Source: Alitiscatomonas aceti
Lineage (GTDB): Bacteria > Bacillota > Clostridia > Lachnospirales > Lachnospiraceae
Direction: 5' to 3'
Length of the DNA: 64,000 nucleotides
Assembly: GCF_025567195.1 (NCBI RefSeq)
Contig: NZ_JAOQJF010000002.1
Coordinates: 116,510 to 180,509, forward strand
The first letter of the stretch is position 1. The number at the start of each line of letters is the position of its first letter. The notes under the pieces were generated by a model. It was not told the origin of the DNA. It made no database searches and was given only the letters and a program-made list of their open reading frames with translations. Below, piece by piece: positions 51,350-59,771 of this stretch. A program made the position numbers and the translations under genes.

Positions 51350-51658
51350 AGTAACTCTCCTTTTTTGTTAAAAATAAGACCAAGTATTAATATAACAGAA
51401 AAAGGGAAAAAATCAATATACAAATCCTTATCCATTCCATAAAGAAAACCATCCATGCAGACGCCCGGCGCTTCTTGTCCGCTGCGGGCAGGCAAAAAGA
51501 TGCGCGGCTGGGCGGATACAATAAATCGAACATGGATTCGCTAAAAGCCTTGCAAAATCTCTCCGGGTGAGTGTATAATGGGTGGGACTATGTTTTATGG
51601 ATCACAGGAAACGGCGCGGGATATGACGGCCGTGCCATAAGAATTTTGGAGGTATTTC
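51350..51658 (+). promoter_or_regulatory. Intergenic region with the promoter of the type IIA topoisomerase operon
   Basis: TTGCAA (51550-51555), 18 bases, TATAAT (51574-51579) is a good promoter for the following pair. The part next to chrA (51350-51420) is AT-rich and should hold the chromate operon promoter, though no clear box pair stands out. Nothing else is recognised between 51420 and 51545. Confidence 0.75.
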
Positions 51659-53578
51659 ATGGCGAAAGTACAGTATAATGCTGACAGTATCACAGTTTTA
51701 GAGGGCCTGGAAGCCGTCAGGAAGCGGCCAGGCATGTATATTGGAAGCGTTGGCACAAAAGGCTTAAACCATTTAATATATGAGATCGTAGACAACGCAG
51801 TGGACGAACACCTGGCGGGATACTGTACGGAGGTCCTGGTGGCTCTGGAGGCCGACGGCTCCTGTACCGTAAGGGACAACGGCCGCGGAATCCCGGTGGG
51901 CTTACATAAAAAAGGCGTTTCCGCCGAGCGTGTGGTGCTTTCCACGCTCCATGCGGGAGGTAAATTTGATAATGATTCCTATAAGACCAGCGGCGGTCTC
52001 CACGGGGTGGGCTCATCGGTGGTGAACGCGCTGTCGGAGCGGCTGTCCATTAAGGTATACAGGGACGGATATATCCATTTTGACGCATACGAAAAGGGGA
52101 TCCCCACAGTGGAGTTAAAGGACGGACTTCTGCCTGTCCTGGGCCGCACAAAGGAAACGGGAACGGAGATCAACTTTCTCCCGGATCCCGTGATCTTTGA
52201 AAAAACGCGCTTCAAGGCCGACTGGCTCAAAAGCCGTCTCCATGAATCTGCCTATTTAAATCCCCGTCTGACGATCCGCTACGAAAACCGCCGCCCAGGC
52301 GAGGAGGAAAGCCTGGTATTTTCTGAGCCCGACGGCATCGTGGCCTATGTAAGGGAGCTGAACGGCGGGAAAGAAGCGGTCCATGAGCCAGTATATTTTA
52401 AGGGAACCGTTGAAAATATCGAGGTGGAGGCGGCCTTCCAGTTCGTGGACGCCTTTGAAGAGAACGTTCTGGGCTTCTGCAACAACATCTTCACCCAGGA
52501 AGGCGGCACCCACCTGGTGGGCTTTAAGACCCGGTTTACGAACCTGATCAATACATACGCAAGGGAGCTGGGGATCCTTAAGGAAAAGGACACAAACTTC
52601 ACCGGGGCCGATACCAGGAATGGAATGACGGCAGTGGTGGCAGTGAAGCACCCGGATCCCATCTTCGAGGGCCAGACAAAGACGAAGCTGGCCAGCGCAG
52701 ACGCTACAAAGGCCGTATTTTCCATCTGCGGCGAGGAACTGCAGCTTTTCTTCGACCGGAATCTGGAGGTTCTGAAATCCATCATTGCCTGCGCGGAAAA
52801 ATCGGCAAAGATCCGGAAGGCAGAGGAAAAGGCCAGGACCAATATGCTGTCAAAATCCAGGTTTTCCTTTGACAGCAACGGAAAGCTGGCCAACTGCGAG
52901 AGCCGGGATCCGTCCAGATGCGAGATCTTCATCGTCGAGGGAGATTCTGCCGGAGGATCGGCAAAAATGGGCCGGAACCGCCAGTACCAGGCGATCCTGC
53001 CCATCCGGGGAAAGATCTTAAACGTGGAAAAGGCCTCTATGGATAAAGTTCTTGCCAATGCGGAGATCAAGACCATGATCAACGCTTTTGGCTGCGGTTT
53101 TTCCGAGGGCTACGGCAACGATTTTGACATCACCAAATTAAAATATGATAAGATCGTCCTGATGACCGATGCGGACGTGGACGGAAGCCATATCGACACG
53201 CTTCTGCTCACCTTCCTGTACCGGTTCATGCCGGAGCTGATCTACGACGGCCACGTTTATATCGCCATGCCGCCTCTTTATAAAGTGGTCCCCAAACGGG
53301 GAGAGGAGCGGTACCTCTATGACGACAAGGCCCTGGAGGAATATAAAAGGACCCATTCCGGGGATTTTACCCTCCAGCGGTACAAGGGCCTCGGTGAAAT
53401 GGATGCGGACCAGCTCTGGGAAACGACTTTAAACCCGGAAAACCGGGTGCTTAAACGGGTAGAGATCGAGGATGCCCGGATGGCCAGCGAGGTGACAGAG
53501 CTTTTAATGGGAAGCGACGTTCCTCCCAGGAAAAAATTCATCTACGACCACGCCGATGAGGCGGAGATCGACGCCTAA
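51659..53578 (+). CDS. Type IIA topoisomerase subunit B (ParE/GyrB)
   Basis: The ATPase subunit of a gyrase or topoisomerase IV. The 639 residues show the GHKL fold (ATP motifs EIVDNAVDE, DNGRGIPVG and GGLHGVGSSVVNAL) and the TOPRIM part with VEGDSAGGSAKMGRNRQYQA and DADVDGSHI. GGAGGTATTTC precedes the ATG. No dnaA, recF or other origin genes are near, so this is probably not the main gyrB but the topoisomerase IV copy. The partner follows 88 bases later. ParE versus GyrB cannot be settled from this alone. Confidence 0.88.
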   Translation: MAKVQYNADSITVLEGLEAVRKRPGMYIGSVGTKGLNHLIYEIVDNAVDEHLAGYCTEVLVALEADGSCTVRDNGRGIPVGLHKKGVSAERVVLSTLHAGGKFDNDSYKTSGGLHGVGSSVVNALSERLSIKVYRDGYIHFDAYEKGIPTVELKDGLLPVLGRTKETGTEINFLPDPVIFEKTRFKADWLKSRLHESAYLNPRLTIRYENRRPGEEESLVFSEPDGIVAYVRELNGGKEAVHEPVYFKGTVENIEVEAAFQFVDAFEENVLGFCNNIFTQEGGTHLVGFKTRFTNLINTYARELGILKEKDTNFTGADTRNGMTAVVAVKHPDPIFEGQTKTKLASADATKAVFSICGEELQLFFDRNLEVLKSIIACAEKSAKIRKAEEKARTNMLSKSRFSFDSNGKLANCESRDPSRCEIFIVEGDSAGGSAKMGRNRQYQAILPIRGKILNVEKASMDKVLANAEIKTMINAFGCGFSEGYGNDFDITKLKYDKIVLMTDADVDGSHIDTLLLTFLYRFMPELIYDGHVYIAMPPLYKVVPKRGEERYLYDDKALEEYKRTHSGDFTLQRYKGLGEMDADQLWETTLNPENRVLKRVEIEDARMASEVTELLMGSDVPPRKKFIYDHADEAEIDA

Positions 53579-53666
53579 AGGGCAGGGCAGAACGGCATGA
53601 GGGACCGGAAGGAACAGGTGGTCCCATGCGGAGAAATGGAAAACAGGAAAGAAGGAGAGCCTGACA

Positions 53667-55901
53667 ATGGCTGAAAAAATATTAAGGACTGAATATTCCG
53701 AGGAGATGCAGAAAAGCTACCTGGATTATTCCATGAGCGTCATCACTGCCAGAGCCATCCCCGATGCCAGGGACGGCTTAAAACCGGTGCAGCGGCGCGT
53801 GCTTTACGACATGAGCGAGCTCCATCTGGATCACGATAAGCCCCACCGGAAATCGGCGCGTATCGTGGGAGACACCATGGGTAAATACCACCCCCACGGC
53901 GACAGCTCCATCTATGAGACCCTGGTGGTCATGTCCCAGGATTTTAAAAAGGGAATGGCCCTGGTGGACGGCCATGGAAATTTTGGCTCCATCGAGGGAG
54001 ACGGGGCCGCCGCCATGCGTTATACGGAAGCCCGGCTGAAAAAATTTGCAGAGGAAGTTTATTTAAAGGATCTGGACAAAACCGTGGACTTCGTCTCCAA
54101 CTATGACGAGACGGAAAAGGAGCCGGAGGTGCTGCCGGTACGGGTCCCCAACCTTCTGATCAACGGAGCCGAGGGCATCGCCGTGGGCATGAGCACCAGC
54201 ATCCCGCCCCACAACCTGGGAGAAGTGGCCGATGCGGTGAAGGCCTACATTGACAACCGGCTGATGACGGTGGAGGATCTGATGGAGTATCTTCCCGGAC
54301 CAGACTTCCCCACCGGCGGCATCATCGCCAACAAAAAGGATCTCCTGTCCATTTACGAGACAGGCACGGGAAAGATCCGCCTCCGCGGAAAGGTGGAGGT
54401 GGAGCTGGGCCGCAGGAAGGCGGACCGGGATAAGCTGGTGATCACCGAGATTCCTTATACCATGATCGGCGCAGGGATCAATAAGTTCCTGTCGGATGTG
54501 GCGGAGCTGGTGGAGAGCCGGAAGCTGCCGGATGTGGTGGATATCTCCAACCAGTCCAGCAAGGAAGGGATCCGCATCGTCCTGGAGCTTAAAAAAGACG
54601 CGGATGTCAATAAGATACGGAATATCTTATATAAGAAGACGAAGCTGGAGGATACTTACGGCGTCAACATGCTGGCCATCGATGACGGCCGGCCGGAGAC
54701 CATGAACCTAAAGCAGATCCTGAACACGTTCCTGGAATTCCAGTATAAGAACATGACGAAAAAATATAACGTTCTTCTGGAGAAGGAGCTGGATAAAAAG
54801 GAGGTCCAGGAGGGCCTCATCGGGGCCTGCGACGTGATCGATGTGATCATCGCCATCCTCCGGGGTTCCAGGAACTTAAAGGATGCCAAAGAATGCCTGA
54901 TGACAGGGAATACCGCCAATATTAAATTCCGCTCCCCGGGCTTTGAGGAGGACGCGAAAAAGCTCTGCTTCACAGAGCGCCAGGCGTCCGCGATCCTGGA
55001 AATGCGGCTATATAAGCTCATCGGCCTGGAGATCCTGGCTTTACAGAAGGCGTATAAGGAAACCTTAAAAAGGATCCGGGAATACCGCCATATCCTGTCC
55101 AGCCAGAAAAACATGGATGCGGTCATCAAAGAGGATCTGGACCGGATCCGGGAGGAGTTCTCTGTGGAGCGGAGGACCGCGATCGAGGACGGGGAAGAGA
55201 TCGTATTCCAGGAGGAAAAGGAGGCGGCCCGGGAAATGATCTTTGCCATGGACCGGTTCGGCTACTGCAAGCTTCTGGAAAAGACCGTTTATGAGAGGAA
55301 TCCGGAGACCGTCCAGGCGGAGCATGTGGAAACGGTTCCTGTTATGACCGACGACAGGATCTGCTTCTTTACAGACACCGGATCCATGTATCAGGTGAAG
55401 GCCGCCGACGTACCGGCGGGAAAACTGAAGGATAAGGGAGTGCCCCTGGATAATATCAGCAGATTCGAGGGCGCGAAGGAGCGGATCCTTCTGACCATGC
55501 CCGCGTCAGAGCTTCCTGGAAAGAAGCTTCTGTTTGCCACAAGGGCAGCTATGCTGAAGATCGTTCCGGGCGGGGAGTTCCTCACGGCCAACCGCATGGT
55601 GGCCGCCACAAAGCTTTCTGAGGGCGACCAGGCGGCAGAGATCCGGATCCTTTCCGGGGAAACAGAGATCGTATTACAGACAAAGGAGGGCATGTTCCTC
55701 CGGTTCATGATAAACGAGATCCCGGAGCTTAAAAAGAACAGCCGCGGCGTCCGGGGCATGAAGCTGGAAGGCGGCGACAGCCTTGAACACGTTTATTTCC
55801 CGGAAAATGAGCCGCTGGCAGTCTATAAAGAAAAAGAAGTCCATTTAAACCGCCTTAAAATGGCGAAACGGGACGGCAAAGGAACAAAAACAAGGGTATA
55901 A
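53667..55901 (+). CDS. Type IIA topoisomerase subunit A (ParC/GyrA)
   Basis: The DNA-cutting subunit. The catalytic tyrosine is Tyr119 in AMRYTEARL. The quinolone region reads HPHGDSSIYET with Ser80 and Glu84, the same numbers and residues as in Escherichia coli ParC, while GyrA usually has Asp at the second place. The GyrA-box (QRRGGKG type) is not seen in the C-terminal part, and the protein is short (744). Both points favour ParC. It follows subunit B, ribosome site AAGGAGAGCC. Confidence 0.87.
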   Translation: MAEKILRTEYSEEMQKSYLDYSMSVITARAIPDARDGLKPVQRRVLYDMSELHLDHDKPHRKSARIVGDTMGKYHPHGDSSIYETLVVMSQDFKKGMALVDGHGNFGSIEGDGAAAMRYTEARLKKFAEEVYLKDLDKTVDFVSNYDETEKEPEVLPVRVPNLLINGAEGIAVGMSTSIPPHNLGEVADAVKAYIDNRLMTVEDLMEYLPGPDFPTGGIIANKKDLLSIYETGTGKIRLRGKVEVELGRRKADRDKLVITEIPYTMIGAGINKFLSDVAELVESRKLPDVVDISNQSSKEGIRIVLELKKDADVNKIRNILYKKTKLEDTYGVNMLAIDDGRPETMNLKQILNTFLEFQYKNMTKKYNVLLEKELDKKEVQEGLIGACDVIDVIIAILRGSRNLKDAKECLMTGNTANIKFRSPGFEEDAKKLCFTERQASAILEMRLYKLIGLEILALQKAYKETLKRIREYRHILSSQKNMDAVIKEDLDRIREEFSVERRTAIEDGEEIVFQEEKEAAREMIFAMDRFGYCKLLEKTVYERNPETVQAEHVETVPVMTDDRICFFTDTGSMYQVKAADVPAGKLKDKGVPLDNISRFEGAKERILLTMPASELPGKKLLFATRAAMLKIVPGGEFLTANRMVAATKLSEGDQAAEIRILSGETEIVLQTKEGMFLRFMINEIPELKKNSRGVRGMKLEGGDSLEHVYFPENEPLAVYKEKEVHLNRLKMAKRDGKGTKTRV

Positions 55902-55923
55902 TCATCAAAGGAGGACCATTGAT

Positions 55924-56643
55924 ATGGCAAACAACATTCCAACCCCTCACATTTCAGCAAAAGAAGGCGAGATCGCACCATCCATCCTGCTTCCGGGAGA
56001 TCCGCTGCGGGCAAAATACATTGCAGAAAACTTCCTGGCAGGAGCAAAGCAGTTCAATTCTACCAGAAACATGTTCGGGTACACCGGCTTTTACCGGGAT
56101 AAGCCCATTTCCGTCATGGGAACCGGCATGGGCTGCGCGTCCATGGGCATCTATTCCCACGAGCTGATGAATTTCTATGGCGTAAAGAAGCTGGTGCGTG
56201 TGGGCACTGCCGGAGCCATGCAGAAGACCACCCATATCCGGGATCTGGTGCTGGCCATGGGCGCATGCACAGGCACCGGTTATGTAAAGGAGCTGGGGCT
56301 TCCAGACGGCTATTCCTGCATCGCTGACTTCGGACTTCTCATCAAGGCAGCCCTGGAGGCTGAACAGCGGGGCCTCTCCTACCATGTGGGCAACGTACTG
56401 ACCTCTGACGTCTTCTATGCACCGGAAAAGGCAAAGAAAGAAGGCGTGGGCTATGAGGATGTGGGAGTCCTGGCTGCGGAAATGGAAACGGCGGCCCTTT
56501 ACGCCAACGCCGCGCTGGCAGGAGCCCAGGCGCTTTCCATTCTGACCATTTCAGACTCCCTGATCACCGGAGAGTCCACCACGGCCGAGGAACGCCAGAA
56601 TTCCTTTATGGATATGGTACAGGTGGCTCTGGAGATCCTGTAA
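55924..56643 (+). CDS. deoD: Purine-nucleoside phosphorylase DeoD
   Basis: Splits purine (deoxy)nucleosides with phosphate into base and (deoxy)ribose-1-phosphate, a salvage step. The 239 residues are of the hexameric DeoD type, with phosphate site LLPGDPLRAKYIAENF, GTGMGCASMGIYSHEL and the active-site AEMETAALYANA. AAAGGAGGACCATTGAT precedes the ATG. It lies 22 bases after the topoisomerase and may be co-transcribed with asd. Confidence 0.96.
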   Translation: MANNIPTPHISAKEGEIAPSILLPGDPLRAKYIAENFLAGAKQFNSTRNMFGYTGFYRDKPISVMGTGMGCASMGIYSHELMNFYGVKKLVRVGTAGAMQKTTHIRDLVLAMGACTGTGYVKELGLPDGYSCIADFGLLIKAALEAEQRGLSYHVGNVLTSDVFYAPEKAKKEGVGYEDVGVLAAEMETAALYANAALAGAQALSILTISDSLITGESTTAEERQNSFMDMVQVALEIL

Positions 56644-56707
56644 GCATCTTAGATCTTTCACCTGTCCGTATCAGAGCAGGAGACAATAAAAACAACGAGG
56701 AGAAACA

Positions 56708-57796
56708 ATGATGGAAAAGAAACTGAGAGTCGGCATCCTGGGAGCCACCGGAATGGTGGGCCAGAGATTTATTTCCCTTCTGGAGGACCATCCCTGGTTC
56801 CAGGTAGTGACGGTGGCAGCCAGCGCCCGTTCTGCTGGAAAAACGTATGAGGAGGCGGTGGGAGACCGCTGGAAAATGACATCACCCATGCCGGAGGCGG
56901 TGAAAAAGCTGGTGGTCATGAACGTGGCTGAGGTGGAGAAGGTGGCTTCCACCGTGGACTTCGTGTTCAGCGCCGTGGATATGACAAAGGACGAGATCCG
57001 GGCCATCGAGGAGGCATATGCCAAAACGGAAACTCCCGTGGTATCCAACAACAGCGCCCACCGCTGGACGCCGGATGTGCCCATGGTGATCCCGGAGATC
57101 AACCCGGAGCATTTTGCAGTGATCCCCTTCCAGAGAAAACGCCTGGGCACCACCCGGGGCTTTGTGGCTGTGAAGCCCAACTGCTCCATCCAGAGCTATA
57201 CCCCGGCCCTGACTGCCTGGAAGGAATTTGAACCCTATGAGGTGGTGGCCACCACATACCAGGCCATCTCCGGCGCTGGAAAGACCTTTAAGGACTGGCC
57301 GGAAATGGCAGAGAACATCATCCCCTACATTGGCGGAGAGGAAGAAAAGAGCGAGCAGGAGCCCTTACGGATCTGGGGGACCCTGGAAGGCGGCGTGATC
57401 GTAAAGGCAAAGGAGCCGGTGATCACCTGCCAGTGTATCCGCGTTCCGGTCCTCAATGGCCATACGGCGGCTGTTTTCGTGAAATTCCGGAAAAAGCCGT
57501 CAAAAGAACAGCTGATCGAAAAGCTGGTGAGCTTTAAGGGACTTCCCCAGGAATTAAACCTTCCCAGCGCACCGGAGCAGTTCATCCAGTACATGGAGGA
57601 GGATGACCGTCCCCAGGTGACTCTGGATGTGGACTTCGGAAAGGGAATGGGCGTATCCATCGGACGCCTCAGGGAGGATACGGTCTATGACTGGAAATTC
57701 GTGGGCCTGTCCCATAACACCGTAAGAGGAGCTGCCGGCGGGGCTGTGCTCTGCGCAGAGCTTCTGACGGAGCAGGGCTACATCACACACAAGTAA
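56708..57796 (+). CDS. asd: Aspartate-semialdehyde dehydrogenase
   Basis: Reduces aspartyl phosphate to aspartate semialdehyde for lysine, threonine and methionine synthesis. The 362 residues start with the NADP site LGATGMVGQRF. The active-site cysteine is in KPNCSIQSY, and the SGAGKTFKDWP segment is the form seen in the archaeal/fungal-like branch, not the Escherichia coli one. GAGGAGAAACA precedes the ATG. The 64-base gap to deoD leaves no room for a lysine riboswitch. Confidence 0.95.
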   Translation: MMEKKLRVGILGATGMVGQRFISLLEDHPWFQVVTVAASARSAGKTYEEAVGDRWKMTSPMPEAVKKLVVMNVAEVEKVASTVDFVFSAVDMTKDEIRAIEEAYAKTETPVVSNNSAHRWTPDVPMVIPEINPEHFAVIPFQRKRLGTTRGFVAVKPNCSIQSYTPALTAWKEFEPYEVVATTYQAISGAGKTFKDWPEMAENIIPYIGGEEEKSEQEPLRIWGTLEGGVIVKAKEPVITCQCIRVPVLNGHTAAVFVKFRKKPSKEQLIEKLVSFKGLPQELNLPSAPEQFIQYMEEDDRPQVTLDVDFGKGMGVSIGRLREDTVYDWKFVGLSHNTVRGAAGGAVLCAELLTEQGYITHK

Positions 57797-57811
57797 GTCA
57801 GGGAGGTTATC

Positions 57812-58858
57812 ATGGCAGTAAAAAAAGAGCATTTTGGACGTATGGCCGACGGAAGAGAGATCAGTCTTTACACCATAGACAATGGCACCGTATCCGCTTC
57901 CTTCACCGATCTGGGCGCTGTCTGGGTAAGCATGATGGTACCGGACAGGAACGGGGAGCTGGCAGATGTGCTGCTGGGCTACGACGACGCAGAGGGGTAT
58001 CTGGTCAATGGCCCCCATTTCGGCTCCATCGTGGGCCGGATCGCCAACCGCACCGGCGGCGCTTCCTTTACTTTAAACGGAACTTCCTATGTCCTGGGAA
58101 AAAATAAGGGAGAGAACAACCTCCACAGCGGTCCCGATTATTATGACCGGAGACTGTGGGCCGCCCGGGAAGTGGGAGAGGATTCTGTGGTGTTCCTTCT
58201 GGACAGTCCCGACGGCGACCAGGGATTTCCCGGAGAGCTGAAGATCTCCGTAAAATACACCCTGACAAAGGAAAATGCCGTGGATATCCTTTATGCGGTC
58301 ACCAGTGACAGGGATACTCCGGTGAACATGACAAACCACGCCTATTTTAATCTGGGCGGCCACGCATCCGGCTCTGTTCTGGATACCCGCATCCAGATCC
58401 TGGCGGATTCCTTTACGCCCACGGATGCGGATTCCATCCCCACCGGAGAGATCCTGGCAGTAGAGGGAACGCCCATGGACTTCCGGACACCGAAGACCAT
58501 CGGAACAGACATTGACTCTGATTATATCCAGATCGTCCAGGGGAAGGGCTTTGACCATAACTGGTGCTTAAACCATGCTCCGGGCGTCTGCGGACTGGCA
58601 GCCAGCGCGTATCATGAGGCCAGCGGCCGGGCCATGGATGTTTATACAGACCTTCCCGGCGTCCAGTTTTATACCGGCAACTGGCTGGGCGGAGAAAAGG
58701 GAAAGGGCGGCGTTTCCTATGAGGACCGGAACGCATTCTGCTTTGAGACACAGATGTATCCCGATTCCGTCAATCATCCCCAGTTCCCGTCGCCTGTGGT
58801 CAAGGCCGGGACCGCCCATGTGACCCGGACCAGCTACCGGTTCTATATAGGAAAATAG
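57812..58858 (+). CDS. galM: Aldose 1-epimerase (galactose mutarotase)
   Basis: Interconverts alpha and beta anomers of galactose or glucose. The 348 residues have the family sites: NRTGGASFTLNG, His in TNHAYFNLGGH, GFDHNWCLN and the catalytic Glu in FCFETQMYPDS. CAGGGAGGTTATC precedes the ATG. No gal operon gene is adjacent, so it acts as a general mutarotase. It lies 15 bases after asd. Confidence 0.95.
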   Translation: MAVKKEHFGRMADGREISLYTIDNGTVSASFTDLGAVWVSMMVPDRNGELADVLLGYDDAEGYLVNGPHFGSIVGRIANRTGGASFTLNGTSYVLGKNKGENNLHSGPDYYDRRLWAAREVGEDSVVFLLDSPDGDQGFPGELKISVKYTLTKENAVDILYAVTSDRDTPVNMTNHAYFNLGGHASGSVLDTRIQILADSFTPTDADSIPTGEILAVEGTPMDFRTPKTIGTDIDSDYIQIVQGKGFDHNWCLNHAPGVCGLAASAYHEASGRAMDVYTDLPGVQFYTGNWLGGEKGKGGVSYEDRNAFCFETQMYPDSVNHPQFPSPVVKAGTAHVTRTSYRFYIGK

Positions 58859-58862
58859 AGCC

Positions 58863-59771
58863 ATGGAAGGAACAACAAGTAAAAACGCAAAGCTCCTGGC
58901 AACAGCCGGCTTCCTGTTCATTACCATGATCTGGGGCGGCTCCTTTGTGGTCATGAAAAACTCTGTGGACCTGGTGCCGCCGTCCTATCTTCTGGCGCTG
59001 CGGTTTACCCTGGCCGCCGCCTTCATGGCCCTGGCCTTTCCGGGACGGATGAAAAAGCTGGACCGTGGATCTTTGACCTGCGGACTCATTATGGGGATCT
59101 TCCTGACTCTGGCCTATCTGTTCCAGACCTATGGGATCAAATATACCACAGCCAGCAAGAATGCTTTTATCACGGCCCTTTACGTGGTCCTGGTGCCTTT
59201 TTTATACTGGAAGATCAGCAAAAAGCGGCCGGGCCTCAACCAGATCGCAGCCGGCCTTGTGGCGGTCATCGGTCTGGCTCTGCTGACCTTAAAGCATGAG
59301 TCCGGGATCAACCTGGGAGACGCGCTGACCTTCCTCTGCGGCGTCTGCTTTGCCGTCCACATGATCTGTACGGAGGAATATACAAAGCGATGCGATCCCA
59401 TCCTCCTGGCAACGGTCCAGGTGGCGGCTGTGGGCGTGTTCAACTGGCTTCTGGCTCCGCTTTTAGACGGCCCCGGAGCCTTTGATCCGTCCATTCTGCT
59501 CCATAAAAGTCTGATCCTGGGACTTCTTTATCTGTCCCTCATCTGTACCACTGTGGGATTCCTGATCCAGACCGTGGGACAGAAATATCTCAGCGCCAAT
59601 ACGGTCTCCCTTCTTTTATCCCTGGAAGCCGTATTCGGGACCCTGTTTTCTGTGAGCTTCCTGGGGGAGGTCCTGACAGGAAGGATGATCCTGGGCTGTG
59701 TGCTCATGTTCTCAGCCCTATTACTGTCCGAGCTGCGTTTTACGGTCCCTGGAAAGGAGGTCCATGGGTAA
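58863..59771 (+). CDS. DMT/EamA family transporter
   Basis: A 302-residue carrier with ten hydrophobic segments and two EamA repeats (LATAGFLFITMIWGGSFVVM at the start, LLLSLEAVFGTLFSVSFLGE in the second repeat). This family exports or imports small metabolites such as amino acids. The substrate is unknown. It starts four bases after galM and overlaps the next topB by eight bases, so translation is coupled. Confidence 0.88.
   Translation: MEGTTSKNAKLLATAGFLFITMIWGGSFVVMKNSVDLVPPSYLLALRFTLAAAFMALAFPGRMKKLDRGSLTCGLIMGIFLTLAYLFQTYGIKYTTASKNAFITALYVVLVPFLYWKISKKRPGLNQIAAGLVAVIGLALLTLKHESGINLGDALTFLCGVCFAVHMICTEEYTKRCDPILLATVQVAAVGVFNWLLAPLLDGPGAFDPSILLHKSLILGLLYLSLICTTVGFLIQTVGQKYLSANTVSLLLSLEAVFGTLFSVSFLGEVLTGRMILGCVLMFSALLLSELRFTVPGKEVHG

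Noticed and set aside
56644..56707. Possible lysine riboswitch before asd
   Set aside because: The gap is only 64 bases, too short for a lysine riboswitch, and no motif is seen.
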